Shown here in pieces: positions 7,946 to 17,284 of a DNA stretch of 64,000 bases. Each line of letters begins with the position of its first letter. Position 1 is the first letter of the stretch. Origin of the DNA: an uncultured Acetatifactor sp. (lineage in GTDB: Bacteria; Bacillota; Clostridia; Lachnospirales; Lachnospiraceae); the NCBI GenBank assembly GCA_944384205.1, contig CALWSL010000001.1, positions 310,001 to 374,000 on the forward strand, written 5' to 3'. The notes beneath the pieces were generated by a model that saw nothing but the letters and a program-made list of their open reading frames with translations, made no database searches and had not been told where the DNA came from. The position numbers and the translations under genes were made by a program.

Positions 7946-10105
7946 TTATGCTTTTTTTCTGATACTTCTCACATTTAGAAGATTAGCAGTTCCCGTCAAA
8001 AGAAGAATCGCTCCCAATCCCCATTTTGCGCAGAATAAATAACTGCTGATTACCGTCCCGCTGCCTTCTGTACTGTCCGATCCTTCGCTCATGCTTTGAA
8101 TCGTTGTTGAGACTTCAATAATCTGCTCCGTGGGGTAGCCGCTGCCGTCGCCGCAGATGCCGAAAAGCGACAAATGCGTAGTCTGAAATCTTACCGCATC
8201 CACACCGTCAAGCAATACCCTCTCGCTTTCCGGTCTCTCCAACTGACCGTTTCTATCCAGCGTATATACAATCACATCCTCCTGTGAAAGCTCCTCCGGT
8301 ACAGGCAGCGTTACCGTAAGAATCTGTCTGCCAAGCTTGGTTAACGGTATTTCACTGCTGTCTGTCAGTTGTAAATCATATACTGTCATGTCCGCGGGCA
8401 TTTCTGTCTGATAACTTCTTAAATACGCCCTCTCCATGGGCTCCTTATCATCTGCTGCAGTAACGGACAGCGTATAGCTTCTGACGGCTCCCTCCAGCGT
8501 TGCAACGGCATTCCTGATACCTGTAACCTGCACGCCGCTTTCCGCTCCGTTTTCCGCATCTGTTTCAGCATACGGTCTGTAATCTTCATTGGATAAACGT
8601 TCTGCGGAAACCTCATGGGTTGTAACAGGAGGCGTTTCCCCTTCATAAATTACGGATACACCCTCGTCAAACGCCATAAGACCAATTTCTTCTACCGAGG
8701 AGGGCAAATCCACTTCTGTAAGAGCACAGTCCGCAAAGGCTCTGTCCTTTATCTGTGACAGATGCCTGCTTAATATATTGAGCTCTGCAAGAGAGGAACA
8801 GCCTTCAAAGGCGCCTTCCCCAACCGTAATCAGACTCTCCGGCAGCGTAACGCTTTTCATTTGGGTCTGATTCATAAAGGCTTCGCTTGCAATGACAGTC
8901 ACGCCCTCCGGTATTACTACATGTTCTTCATTACCGCGGTATGCCACAAGCACATTTCCGCTAATCAGAAAATCTTCAGTACCGTTTTCCAAAAACTCTT
9001 CCATCCATGCAGTATAAGCAAACGCCTTCGGTTCCACATTCTCTATTGTGGTGGGAAGAGAAACCGTCTGCAAATCATCACAGTGATAGAAAGCACCATA
9101 ACAGATATCCTTCACACCCTCAGGAATCTCAACCGCCGTAACGGAGCTTCTCGAAAATGCAAACTGCCCTATTTCTTCTATTCCGCCAGGCAACACCACC
9201 TGTTCCAATGTCTGGTTCTTATAATATGCCTGATCAGCCACTATTTTTCCGTCAACAATCGTATATTTAGGAAGGATTCCCTGTTCGGTATCCGGAAGAA
9301 CATCTGTCGTAATCTCCCGATCCTCTTCCTCGCTGATACTTTCATTTCCATCAAGTACTTTAGGACTGGTATTGTCAATAAAAACAACCGCGCTATTTCC
9401 TACAATCCAGGTACTGCCCAGCAAATTACCTTCCGTATCTGTGTCGGAGGGACTTACAGAATCTGTTGTGGAATCAGACGCCGTTTCATCTGTCTCTTCC
9501 TCAGAATCCTCATAATCAGGTACATCCTCGTATTCCGGCATTTCTTCCTGCCTTTCATACAGTTCCTGGGCATACTCATAGGCAATGCTGCCTGCCTCAC
9601 AGTGGATATACACCTTATAGCAGCCGTCAAATGCAGTTTCGTGAATCAGCTTTACCTCTGTGGGGATTGTAATATCCGTCAGATTGACACAATCGGCAAA
9701 TGCCTTAATTCCGATTCTGTCCACACTGGCAGGAATCGATATCTGCGTCAGTCCCTTACAGTTTGTAAAGGCATAATCTCCTATTTCCGTCAATCCTCTT
9801 CCCAAAACTATCGTGTTCAGATTATCGCATCCCCAAAAGGCATAGCCTTCTATCGTTGTGACAGAATCAGGGATTACCACACGCTTAATATCGTTATTAT
9901 CATCAAAAGCGCTTTGTGCAATCACTTCTACCGTATTGGGAATCGTAACATCCGTTTCTGTCCCACGATACTTCACCAATGTAGTTCCTTCCATTTTAAA
10001 ATCGGAAGCAGATGTTGCTGCATCTGCTTCCGCTACAGGAAGCTGCATAATGATAAGTGCTGCGATGATCAGCAGGACTCCGGATACCCTTCTCTTTCTC
10101 TTCAT
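7946..10105 (-). CDS. Secreted/membrane-anchored BspA-type leucine-rich repeat protein
   Basis: This 719-residue surface protein starts with a signal peptide (basic KRKRR, then a hydrophobic stretch to about residue 25). At least nine LRR_5/BspA-type repeats follow in two blocks, recognisable by the pattern I-x-x-x-A-F-x-x-C-x-x-L. An acidic Ser/Thr/Asp-rich linker separates the blocks. The C-terminus has a hydrophobic segment followed by basic residues but no LPXTG-like motif, so it is probably membrane-anchored. I placed the start at ATG 10105, which has GGAG five bases upstream; a longer open frame would run into the previous gene. It follows the larger LRR gene and probably shares its mRNA. 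Adhesion is the usual proposal for this family. Confidence 0.85.
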   Translation of the reverse strand: MKRKRRVSGVLLIIAALIIMQLPVAEADAATSASDFKMEGTTLVKYRGTETDVTIPNTVEVIAQSAFDDNNDIKRVVIPDSVTTIEGYAFWGCDNLNTIVLGRGLTEIGDYAFTNCKGLTQISIPASVDRIGIKAFADCVNLTDITIPTEVKLIHETAFDGCYKVYIHCEAGSIAYEYAQELYERQEEMPEYEDVPDYEDSEEETDETASDSTTDSVSPSDTDTEGNLLGSTWIVGNSAVVFIDNTSPKVLDGNESISEEEDREITTDVLPDTEQGILPKYTIVDGKIVADQAYYKNQTLEQVVLPGGIEEIGQFAFSRSSVTAVEIPEGVKDICYGAFYHCDDLQTVSLPTTIENVEPKAFAYTAWMEEFLENGTEDFLISGNVLVAYRGNEEHVVIPEGVTVIASEAFMNQTQMKSVTLPESLITVGEGAFEGCSSLAELNILSRHLSQIKDRAFADCALTEVDLPSSVEEIGLMAFDEGVSVIYEGETPPVTTHEVSAERLSNEDYRPYAETDAENGAESGVQVTGIRNAVATLEGAVRSYTLSVTAADDKEPMERAYLRSYQTEMPADMTVYDLQLTDSSEIPLTKLGRQILTVTLPVPEELSQEDVIVYTLDRNGQLERPESERVLLDGVDAVRFQTTHLSLFGICGDGSGYPTEQIIEVSTTIQSMSEGSDSTEGSGTVISSYLFCAKWGLGAILLLTGTANLLNVRSIRKKA

Positions 10106-10146
10106 ACGCACTCCATATTCTTCCTTTAAACTCTCTTCATTTTGCC

Positions 10147-13100
10147 TTAAGCGCGAACCTTTACCTTCTGTGCGGTACGTCTGTCTTTCTTCATAAAGAA
10201 AACCGCTGAAACACACGCAAGTCCGAGTGAAAGGAACCACTTCGGATGAATACCGTCTCCCGTCTTCGGCGTACTGTCAGTTGTAGCGCCCGCTGTCAGA
10301 TTATTCGTCTCAACATAAATTACATAAGGCGAAAAATGCTCTGCTGTAAATGTGATACAGGGAACTCCTGAAATTGTGGTAAATCTGGGAGTCAGCTTAT
10401 CCAGTCTGTTATTTACAACACCAGCCACCTTATTATTGCCGGCATATTCAATCAGAGAATCGGGCAGCGGCAAAGTAATCTGCACGGAAAGTCCCGTTGT
10501 ATCGGTAATCTTTGTTGTTCCCGTGGAATCGTATAAGCTGATATCCATAGGGAAATACTTGATGTTTCCTAAATCATCGCCGTACTCCGCCCTCAAAGCC
10601 TGTAAAACCGCTTCCGTCGCTTCGGCACTCTCGGATACCTTAATAGTAAAGTTGTCAGAGGATCCGTACACCGTTGCGGAAACCACACCGGTATTGGATA
10701 AACCGTTCTTGTCAATTACAACCGTCGTTCCTCCCGATGTAACCGTGTTCGTCGAATTATTCGGACGATTCGAACTGCCCGTGGAAGAATTTCCACTTCC
10801 GGTAGATGTCGAACTCCTCGTTTTATAATGAGCAGTTACGGTAACATTACTCTCAGGCATCGTAATAACGGTAGCTGTAAGCACCTTACTTGCAATCGTG
10901 GTGTTGGCAGGGTCAATGGACCAATAATCAAACTCCTGACCGGACGCCGGATCATTTGCAATAATGATAGGTTGTGAACCCGCTACATAGCTGCCGGAAC
11001 CGCTGCCGTTCCTTACCGTCAGAGTATACATCCTTGAAGTAGTCCCGGAATTTCCGCTTCCGGTGCCGGCATTATTTCCGCTTCCCGTGCCGCTGTTTCC
11101 ATTGTTGCCGTTATTATTGTTGTTTCCGTTGTCATTATCACCATTGTTATTATCACCGTTATTGTTGTCACCGGAACCGCCGTTTTCGTCTGCTCTCTCA
11201 TACTGAGCATACGTATCCAAATCTCTGGTAATTCCCGTGATAGCAGGTCTCCATCCGGTAAATACATAACCCTCTCTGGTAGGATCCTGCGGCGTAATTG
11301 CATCTTCGCCATAGGAAACCCTTTGGGTATAGAGAACGGTATCGTCATAGTCTATAAATCTTACGGTCAGCTGCGATTCGCTGGAATCATTCCGTTCATA
11401 CTGGGCATACACCGTCGTATTTGCCTGAATATTGGTAATTGCAGGTCTCCATCCGGTAAAAGTATATCCCTCTCTCACAGGGTCAACAGGCGGCTCCGCG
11501 TCTTCACCGGGCGATACCAGCATCGTCTTTAATACCGTATCGTCATAATCCAGAAAAGTAACGGTAAACTTTCTTGCATCAGGGTCTTCCGCTTCATACT
11601 GCGCAGTTACCTGCAAATCAGAGGTTACCGCATGATAATCAGGCACCCATCCGGTATGGATATATCCCTCGCGCCCCGGAACCTCAGGCGCTACTGCATC
11701 CTCTCCGGCAGCTACCGTCTGCGTATCCAGAAGGGTACTGTCATAATCCCAGAATGTTACGGTATAATATATCTCAACCGGCTTTGAAGTTGTTTTTATA
11801 CCATTCTTTACTGCATACAGATAAGCGTTACTGTCATCTTCACAGTAGAAGGTCAGACCGGACTTATTCGTAGTACCGGAAAAAGCATCCGTGTCAATAT
11901 AGCTTACACTTCCGGGAACCTCCATATACTGAATACTGCTGTCCGTAAAGGCATCCGCACTGATGGAGCGGCAGGTGTTTGGCAAAAATACCGAGAACAG
12001 ACTGGACGTCGATGCAAAAGCTTTCTCCGGAATATCAACTATCGAAGATTGTCTGAAATCAACAGAACTTACCTTCGTACCCATGAAGGCTTCTTCTGCG
12101 ATTTCCGATACGCCCACTAATTCTGAAACATCAATAACACCGGTATCTCTGCCCTCCAAAAACTCAATCAGCTTATACTTGTTTCCATTACCGTCAAGCT
12201 GATAAATAATAGAATTATCACAAGTAAAATATGGACTGCCCTGAAATTCCACATATGCCAAATCTGTACATCCGGTAAACGGTCTCAGTCCGAGCTCCGT
12301 AACGGTTGTGGGAACATATACAGTTGTCAGCTTCTCACAGTTTTCAAACGCATAATCACCAATTGAGGTCGTTTCTCCCATGAGATAAACAGCCTTCAGA
12401 TTGGTGCAGCCTTCAAAAGCGCCGCCTGATACTTTACTTCCGTCCTCATCGTACACCGCTCCGGCAACTTCATTCAGACTGTACGCAGTGATGGTCTTCT
12501 CTACCTCTGCTTCATCCGCTTCATTCTCTACAAACAGACCTGACCGAATGGACTCAATACCGGCAGGAAGTACAATTTCAAGTGCGGCATTGATAATTTC
12601 CCATTCATAGTCCGTCATAACATCCCAGTTGCCCTGAGTATAATTATCTACTGCATTTTCCGCCGCTTCTTCATAGTCGTCAGTCATATAGGCATAATTA
12701 TCCGTAGTATACTTTGTACCATCCTTAATATCCTGGAAGGTAGGATAATCAATCAGCTCATTTTTGTCAGTATCCGGATTGTACTGAACTACAAGATTGG
12801 TAGGCCATCCGCTGTAGAATGTAATATAGGTTCTCTTCTGTGTACCGACATTAATGTAGCTGTCAGGGTCCATTGCATACTGGAAAACTGCGCTGTCATA
12901 GGAAATCGTTCCTACAAAATTCAATACCGGTTCATCGGATAAGGTTGGCAAATTGTCTGTTGTTTCATCACGTACGGTAACATCCTGTGTCTTAAACGCA
13001 TTCTCGCCGATGGAGGTTACACCCACCGGTTCGGTAAATATTACATCCCGCAGATTGTAACAGCCTCTGAAAGCATCCGAATGAATTGTCGTGATAGAAG

Positions 13101-14748
13101 AAGGAATCGTTATCTTCTCCAGATTATAATTATTCTGGAAGGTTCCGGAATCAATCTCCACAATCTTGTAAGGACCGATTGTTTGCGGAAGCTCTACATC
13201 CGTCATATTTTCGTCAATATCCGTATAAACCAGCTGATTAGAAGAATTTACACGGTATACCGCTGTATTTCCTTCATCGTCAACCACGGTAATTTCGTAC
13301 AAATCCATGCCCAGGTGACTAAATGCAAAATAATTTGCCGTACACATTTTATGTACAGGAGAATCGGTCAGTCCCTCAAAGTAGAACTCATCAATCATAT
13401 CCTCTTTAAACTGAGCGAATGAATATTCCGTACTATCCTTAAATTCAATCATATTGTTAGAGGTTGAAATATACTTCAGGGAAGTACATCCCTCAAACAT
13501 TGCAATATCAATCGCTTCTCCCTCATTGGTAAACGTTCTGGGGAACGTCAGGCTCTCCAGATTCGCACAGCCGCGGAATACATTATTTCCAATCTCTGTC
13601 AGACTTACATTTGCCCCGTTACCGCACAGTTCCAGATGTGTCATTGCGTAACATTCTTCAAACGCTGAATCTCCGATTGCCGTTACGGAAATCGGTACTG
13701 TAAATTGCTGCAGCGCCTGACAGTTATAGAAGGCATGGTCTCCTATAATATCAACTCTTGAGGAAAGATCCAGATTTACGGTAGTCATGTTAATACAGTT
13801 CGCAAAAGCATAATTGCCGATGGTATCCAGACCGTTGCCCAGCGTAATACTCTGCATACTGCTGCAGCCGTAAAAAGCATAATTACCGATACCGCTGAGC
13901 TTATTGCCTACTGTCAAAGACCTGATATTACCCTGTCTGGCGAATACGCCCTGAGAGGCTTCCGTAATCGTACCGCCTACTGTCCATGTACCGGACGTAC
14001 TGCCTTCCACGAGATACTGATTGCCGATATACCAGACCTCTACAGCCTGAATACGCTGCACTTCTGAGGTGAGTGTTAACGAATATTTGGTACTGCCATC
14101 CGCCTCCGTACCGTTTTCATAGTAAAATTCCGTTACATCCAAATCATTCCAGTTGGCCTGGTCTTCATAATAACAGGGATGAAACTCTGTCTCTGTTCTC
14201 ATTACTTCGTCATAAACTGGTTCTCCCTCGTCATTCAAAACAGGGTCACCGTTAGAATACTGTCTTGGCACAAGGTCATAGATGATTTCACCGTTATCGT
14301 CTAAGACAGGCACATCCATCTTATAGAACAGGAAATTTCCCTTCTTTCCCACAGCCGCATAACCGCTGGAGGTACCCATACTATCAGAATACTTGAGATA
14401 CGCATCGACGGTCTCCGGTATGGTCAGTCTGCCGCCCTCCAGATATCCGCCGTTGTACCCTAAAATAACAGCCACCTTATTGTTGCTGCTGGAATTCTTG
14501 GGACTCACATAAGCAAACTGATACTGACCGTCTCCCGTGGTATAAATGGTTTCGCTGTTATCTACAATAGGGATACTGCAATCGTCTATATCAACAGTGA
14601 CCTTTAAATCGCCGTCTCCGGGCGCAGCCTGCAGCCCCTCAACAGGAATTGCCGCCACGATAATGGCGGATACCAGAAACAGGGTTCCCAATGTCTTCCT
14701 GACCGTTTTCTTCATTCTTCTGTGCTTTCCCTTAATCACTTTTGCCAT
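10147..14748 (-). CDS. Giant LRR surface protein with InlB-type repeats and a TPKTG sorting signal
   Basis: This 1533-residue protein has a signal peptide (residues about 1-41) and many LRR_5/BspA repeats (about 260-990). Three InlB B-type (Flg_new-like) repeats follow at about 995-1183, each with a (F/I)xDYDxTxL core and a GWxP motif. Then come an Asn/Gly/Asp-rich low-complexity linker and a beta-rich domain. TPKTG (about 1493-1497) precedes a hydrophobic segment and a basic tail. TPKTG fits the (S/N/P)PxTG pattern known for clostridial class B sortases. The sortase gene ends six bases upstream, and AGGAG precedes the ATG. It is most likely a sortase-anchored adhesin. Confidence 0.9.
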   Translation of the reverse strand: MAKVIKGKHRRMKKTVRKTLGTLFLVSAIIVAAIPVEGLQAAPGDGDLKVTVDIDDCSIPIVDNSETIYTTGDGQYQFAYVSPKNSSSNNKVAVILGYNGGYLEGGRLTIPETVDAYLKYSDSMGTSSGYAAVGKKGNFLFYKMDVPVLDDNGEIIYDLVPRQYSNGDPVLNDEGEPVYDEVMRTETEFHPCYYEDQANWNDLDVTEFYYENGTEADGSTKYSLTLTSEVQRIQAVEVWYIGNQYLVEGSTSGTWTVGGTITEASQGVFARQGNIRSLTVGNKLSGIGNYAFYGCSSMQSITLGNGLDTIGNYAFANCINMTTVNLDLSSRVDIIGDHAFYNCQALQQFTVPISVTAIGDSAFEECYAMTHLELCGNGANVSLTEIGNNVFRGCANLESLTFPRTFTNEGEAIDIAMFEGCTSLKYISTSNNMIEFKDSTEYSFAQFKEDMIDEFYFEGLTDSPVHKMCTANYFAFSHLGMDLYEITVVDDEGNTAVYRVNSSNQLVYTDIDENMTDVELPQTIGPYKIVEIDSGTFQNNYNLEKITIPSSITTIHSDAFRGCYNLRDVIFTEPVGVTSIGENAFKTQDVTVRDETTDNLPTLSDEPVLNFVGTISYDSAVFQYAMDPDSYINVGTQKRTYITFYSGWPTNLVVQYNPDTDKNELIDYPTFQDIKDGTKYTTDNYAYMTDDYEEAAENAVDNYTQGNWDVMTDYEWEIINAALEIVLPAGIESIRSGLFVENEADEAEVEKTITAYSLNEVAGAVYDEDGSKVSGGAFEGCTNLKAVYLMGETTSIGDYAFENCEKLTTVYVPTTVTELGLRPFTGCTDLAYVEFQGSPYFTCDNSIIYQLDGNGNKYKLIEFLEGRDTGVIDVSELVGVSEIAEEAFMGTKVSSVDFRQSSIVDIPEKAFASTSSLFSVFLPNTCRSISADAFTDSSIQYMEVPGSVSYIDTDAFSGTTNKSGLTFYCEDDSNAYLYAVKNGIKTTSKPVEIYYTVTFWDYDSTLLDTQTVAAGEDAVAPEVPGREGYIHTGWVPDYHAVTSDLQVTAQYEAEDPDARKFTVTFLDYDDTVLKTMLVSPGEDAEPPVDPVREGYTFTGWRPAITNIQANTTVYAQYERNDSSESQLTVRFIDYDDTVLYTQRVSYGEDAITPQDPTREGYVFTGWRPAITGITRDLDTYAQYERADENGGSGDNNNGDNNNGDNDNGNNNNNGNNGNSGTGSGNNAGTGSGNSGTTSRMYTLTVRNGSGSGSYVAGSQPIIIANDPASGQEFDYWSIDPANTTIASKVLTATVITMPESNVTVTAHYKTRSSTSTGSGNSSTGSSNRPNNSTNTVTSGGTTVVIDKNGLSNTGVVSATVYGSSDNFTIKVSESAEATEAVLQALRAEYGDDLGNIKYFPMDISLYDSTGTTKITDTTGLSVQITLPLPDSLIEYAGNNKVAGVVNNRLDKLTPRFTTISGVPCITFTAEHFSPYVIYVETNNLTAGATTDSTPKTGDGIHPKWFLSLGLACVSAVFFMKKDRRTAQKVKVRA
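11190..11770 (-). repeat. Three tandem InlB-type repeat units within the giant LRR gene
   Basis: Three consecutive coding repeats of about 200 bases, each encoding a TVxFxDYDxTxL start and an EGYxxTGWxP centre. The last two are the most alike, suggesting recent duplication. Just beyond them the Asn/Asp/Gly linker is coded by short GTTATT/CCGTTA-type repeats. Confidence 0.75.
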
Positions 14749-14754
14749 CTTTGT

Positions 14755-15933
14755 CTACTCCTTTGCTGCTACTTTTTTCGCAACTACTACAAATCTCCCG
14801 TTTTGTTCCTGGTAATCACAGGTGGAAAGTGTAAGCAGCTGGTCCCCATATTGCGCAGTTACGCCCGTGTCATACAATGACATCTCTGCCATCGCCTGCA
14901 TATTGGAATCAAATTCCTGTTCACTGAGCGCATCTATAAACTGATAATATTTAAATACAATATCTTCCTCACTGTATACCCGTGAGCGGAATACATACAT
15001 AATTTGATAAACACCCTTTTCATATATGGTATCAAACTGTATATACGGATGCTCCTCGTAATATGACTTATCCTCATACAAATCCAAATTACCAAACATC
15101 TGCCCGCTTTTCATGTGATGCCCGTACAGAATAAAGTTTGTACTGGGCTTAAGCACATCGCAATCCTTGTCCATAAAGATGGACCCATTCCTGTCATACT
15201 CCTGATTCAGATTGTGAGTCTGGTAATATTCATTATCTGAAGTCTGCATTACGGGGTAGTCTATATTAGTATCGTCAATTTTAACCCATCCGATTAGCTT
15301 TTTATTCTTATTTAATAAATTTTTATATTCATCCAGCACTTCACTGGGCTCTTGCGTCTCATCCGTGGTATAATGGATAACCGGCTGCGTTGCTTCTCTC
15401 TGCACATATACCTTATCCTTTAACTCACTCATCTGCTCATAAGTGCTGTTCGTGCGGTAATCATAATAAGAATAAATCCCGAAATATCCAAGACAGCAGA
15501 CCGCCAGCAGACTGCACAGCGCAATAAACAGCCTTCTGCGCTTTTCCCTTTTCTTAAGCTCCTCCTGTACAATGGCATCCATCTCCGTGTCAGACAGACC
15601 TTTTGCTTTTTCGCCGGAGGCTTTCTGTCCGGTCGTTTTCTTTTCTGAGGTCCTAACAGTTTTCTTAGATGCCGCTGCCTTTTTCCCTGTCTTTGTGCCA
15701 GATGCCTTTCGGATTCTCTCCGTCAGTTCATCCTCAAAATCACGCCCCAGCATTGTCAGAAAACGGTATTTTCCACTATGAACAGCCGATTTTAACTGCT
15801 CTAATTGCTTCCGGGTGTATCCGTTGCTTTCTCTGCGGAGCTTATCTATTATTTCTTTATCATGAACAGCACGCTTGTAGTCCGCTTCCGTGCGGAACTG
15901 TCTGCCTTCTACAATGTACGTTTTCTGTGTCAT
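14755..15933 (-). CDS. Class B sortase with a Lys-rich cytoplasmic N-terminal extension
   Basis: The C-terminal domain carries the sortase catalytic set: His near residue 271 (LYGHHM), Cys near 371 in TLSTC and an Arg a few residues later (NGRFVV). The domain resembles SrtB. Unusually, the first 130 residues are predicted cytoplasmic. They comprise a small folded-looking part (residues 1-85) and a Lys/Ala/Thr-rich linker, before a single membrane segment at about 135-155. It would cleave TPKTG-type signals and attach the neighbouring LRR protein to peptidoglycan. It is the first gene of the surface operon. Confidence 0.9.
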   Translation of the reverse strand: MTQKTYIVEGRQFRTEADYKRAVHDKEIIDKLRRESNGYTRKQLEQLKSAVHSGKYRFLTMLGRDFEDELTERIRKASGTKTGKKAAASKKTVRTSEKKTTGQKASGEKAKGLSDTEMDAIVQEELKKREKRRRLFIALCSLLAVCCLGYFGIYSYYDYRTNSTYEQMSELKDKVYVQREATQPVIHYTTDETQEPSEVLDEYKNLLNKNKKLIGWVKIDDTNIDYPVMQTSDNEYYQTHNLNQEYDRNGSIFMDKDCDVLKPSTNFILYGHHMKSGQMFGNLDLYEDKSYYEEHPYIQFDTIYEKGVYQIMYVFRSRVYSEEDIVFKYYQFIDALSEQEFDSNMQAMAEMSLYDTGVTAQYGDQLLTLSTCDYQEQNGRFVVVAKKVAAKE

Positions 15934-15980
15934 ATTCCTTCCTTATGTACTGTTTTCACAACTACTCTATTATAATTTCT

Positions 15981-16008
15981 ATTTTACTATATGTTGAAAT
16001 TTATGCAA
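15981..16008 (-). promoter_or_regulatory. Possible sigma-A promoter of the sortase operon
   Basis: Minus strand: TTGCAT (16003-16008), a 16-bp spacer, TAAAAT (15981-15986). A second TATAAT lies just downstream with a poorer -35, so the exact choice is uncertain. Confidence 0.4.
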
Positions 16009-16065
16009 GTCTTTTATCCATATATTGTAATCCTATTTTTATAAAAAAATCAAGTAACATTATGG

Positions 16066-16094
16066 AAACATTGACAGGCAGGGCTACATACAAT
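16066..16094 (+). promoter_or_regulatory. Sigma-E-like (sporulation) promoter of the Cys-rich gene
   Basis: AAACATT (16066-16072), a 14-bp spacer, and CATACAAT (16087-16094). The -10 matches the Bacillus sigma-E consensus fully and the -35 agrees at most positions. An overlapping TTGACA at 16071 could serve sigma-A, but the matching -10 (TAAAGC) is poor. Confidence 0.5.
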
Positions 16095-16124
16095 AAAGCA
16101 TAAATAAAACTTGGAGGCTTTAAC

Positions 16125-16388
16125 ATGAGTGATTTAACTGCTACAAACTGTGGCTGCAACAATTCCTGCGGATGCGGAAATAATGTTTTTGGAGGAAGCT
16201 GTATCTGGATTCTCCTTTTACTGTTCTGCTGCGGAAATAACGGATGCGGCAACGGAATTTTAGGCGGCAACTGCAATGATAACTGTGGCTGCAACAACAA
16301 TAACTGCTGCGACTGGATTATCTGGATTATCCTGCTCTCCTGCTTCTGCGGAAACAACAACTGCGGATGCAACAACGGCTGCTGCTAA
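16125..16388 (+). CDS. Cys/Asn/Gly-rich small protein with two hydrophobic segments
   Basis: This 87-residue protein has 19 Cys and about 20 Asn, mostly as CGC, GCGNN and NNC clusters. Two hydrophobic runs (IWILLLLF and WIIWIILL) alternate with the Cys clusters, giving an internal duplication: Cys-rich, hydrophobic, Cys-rich, hydrophobic, Cys-rich. GGAGG seven bases before the ATG and a strong terminator show a real single-gene unit. Similar high-Cys 'chorion-like' small proteins are annotated in Clostridia without known function. The sigma-E-like promoter suggests mother-cell expression and a cross-linked spore or envelope layer; that is inference. Confidence 0.8.
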   Translation: MSDLTATNCGCNNSCGCGNNVFGGSCIWILLLLFCCGNNGCGNGILGGNCNDNCGCNNNNCCDWIIWIILLSCFCGNNNCGCNNGCC

Positions 16389-16406
16389 TCAGTATTTCTG
16401 ATTTTA

Positions 16407-16434
16407 AATAGGCTCCCTCGGGAGCCTATTTTCC
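16407..16434 (+). terminator. Rho-independent terminator of the Cys-rich gene
   Basis: The perfect 11-bp stem AATAGGCTCCC / GGGAGCCTATT with a two-base loop, followed by TT. Confidence 0.85.
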
Positions 16435-16501
16435 AAGGATATTTTCATAAGTATTTTTAAGATTACATAGGATATATTAAATACATTTTATGGAGGCGGC
16501 T

Positions 16502-16975
16502 ATGACAGAAAACGGACAGGAAAAAATTACGGCGTTTGACACGCTGTTTACAACCAATCAGATTCAAATGCTAAAAATCCTGTTGACTTATATGGAACCC
16601 GCCCAGCAAAAACACATGGCTGTCTACATAAAACTGATGGAACTAAAGTACACCATTTCGTTTTTTAAAATACATCCCTCCTCTTCTCTTCCCAACTCCC
16701 ACAGCGGGGAAAATTTTAATACGTCCAGACTCTGCGATGAAATCATTCCGTTCTGCAGTCCTGCAGAACAGGAAAAAATAAATAATATAAAGAAAATGAT
16801 GCAGAATTTTGAAAACATGCAGGAAATGATGCAAATGGTGCAAATGATGAAGGATTTGTTTCCGGAGGGTGAAGGACCTTTTGGCGGAGACCCTTCCGAA
16901 ATTTTCTCAGGAATGTCGGGAATGTCAGGGATGGATATGTCACAGATATTTGAAATGTTTCAAAATAAATCATAA
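16502..16975 (+). CDS. Hypothetical Met-rich small protein
   Basis: I do not recognise this 157-residue protein. The N-terminal half is helical (FTTNQIQMLKILLTYM onwards). The second half holds a Met/Gln-rich helix (NFENMQEMMQMVQMMKDLF) and then a Gly/Met/Ser tail (SGMSGMSGMDM). The ATG at 16502 is preferred over 16490 because GGAGG (16492-16496) lies between the two, six bases before the second. It has no signal peptide or membrane segment. The next small gene starts 12 bases after its stop, so they form a pair. Cytosolic self-assembling or peptide-binding behaviour is possible but unproven. Confidence 0.75.
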   Translation: MTENGQEKITAFDTLFTTNQIQMLKILLTYMEPAQQKHMAVYIKLMELKYTISFFKIHPSSSLPNSHSGENFNTSRLCDEIIPFCSPAEQEKINNIKKMMQNFENMQEMMQMVQMMKDLFPEGEGPFGGDPSEIFSGMSGMSGMDMSQIFEMFQNKS

Positions 16976-16987
16976 CAAGGAGCTTTT

Positions 16988-17284
16988 ATGAGCGATTCAC
17001 CGAAAAGACCCACATGGATGAACGATGATCTGGTAGCAGGCATCTCTCCTCAAAAGCTTGACTTTCTGCAAAAAATGTTTCAGGAAAGTCAGGGGAAAAA
17101 CCAGAAAGAAATGATGGCTTTTCTGATGCCGATGATGAAGCGGGCAAAGCAGGAAAATCTTACCTTTACTCCCGCGGAGATGAACGCTGCGATTGCAGCC
17201 ATCCGAAAACACAATTCTGACGAAGAAAACCGGCAGATGGATAAGATTCTGGAAAAAGCGCAGGGCAAAACCGGCGGCATTTGA
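16988..17284 (+). CDS. Hypothetical small helical protein, partner of the preceding gene
   Basis: A 98-residue, charged, all-helical protein with a Met-rich centre (EMMAFLMPMMKRAK) and no signal peptide. AAGGAG lies seven bases before the ATG, and a terminator follows that partly overlaps the last codons. It shares the Met-rich helical character of the gene before it, though I could not align the two. I do not recognise the family. The size and pattern resemble small accessory or scaffold proteins; no function is claimed. Confidence 0.75.
   Translation: MSDSPKRPTWMNDDLVAGISPQKLDFLQKMFQESQGKNQKEMMAFLMPMMKRAKQENLTFTPAEMNAAIAAIRKHNSDEENRQMDKILEKAQGKTGGI

Noticed and set aside
8861-10129. A 422-codon plus-strand open frame
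   Set aside because: It lies antisense to the LRR gene, has no ribosome-binding site, and its composition (many Cys, Ile, Arg) is typical of the shadow of an AT-balanced coding strand.
11190-11770. Tandem repeats as a minisatellite or CRISPR-like array
   Set aside because: They are in-frame coding repeats of InlB-type domains.
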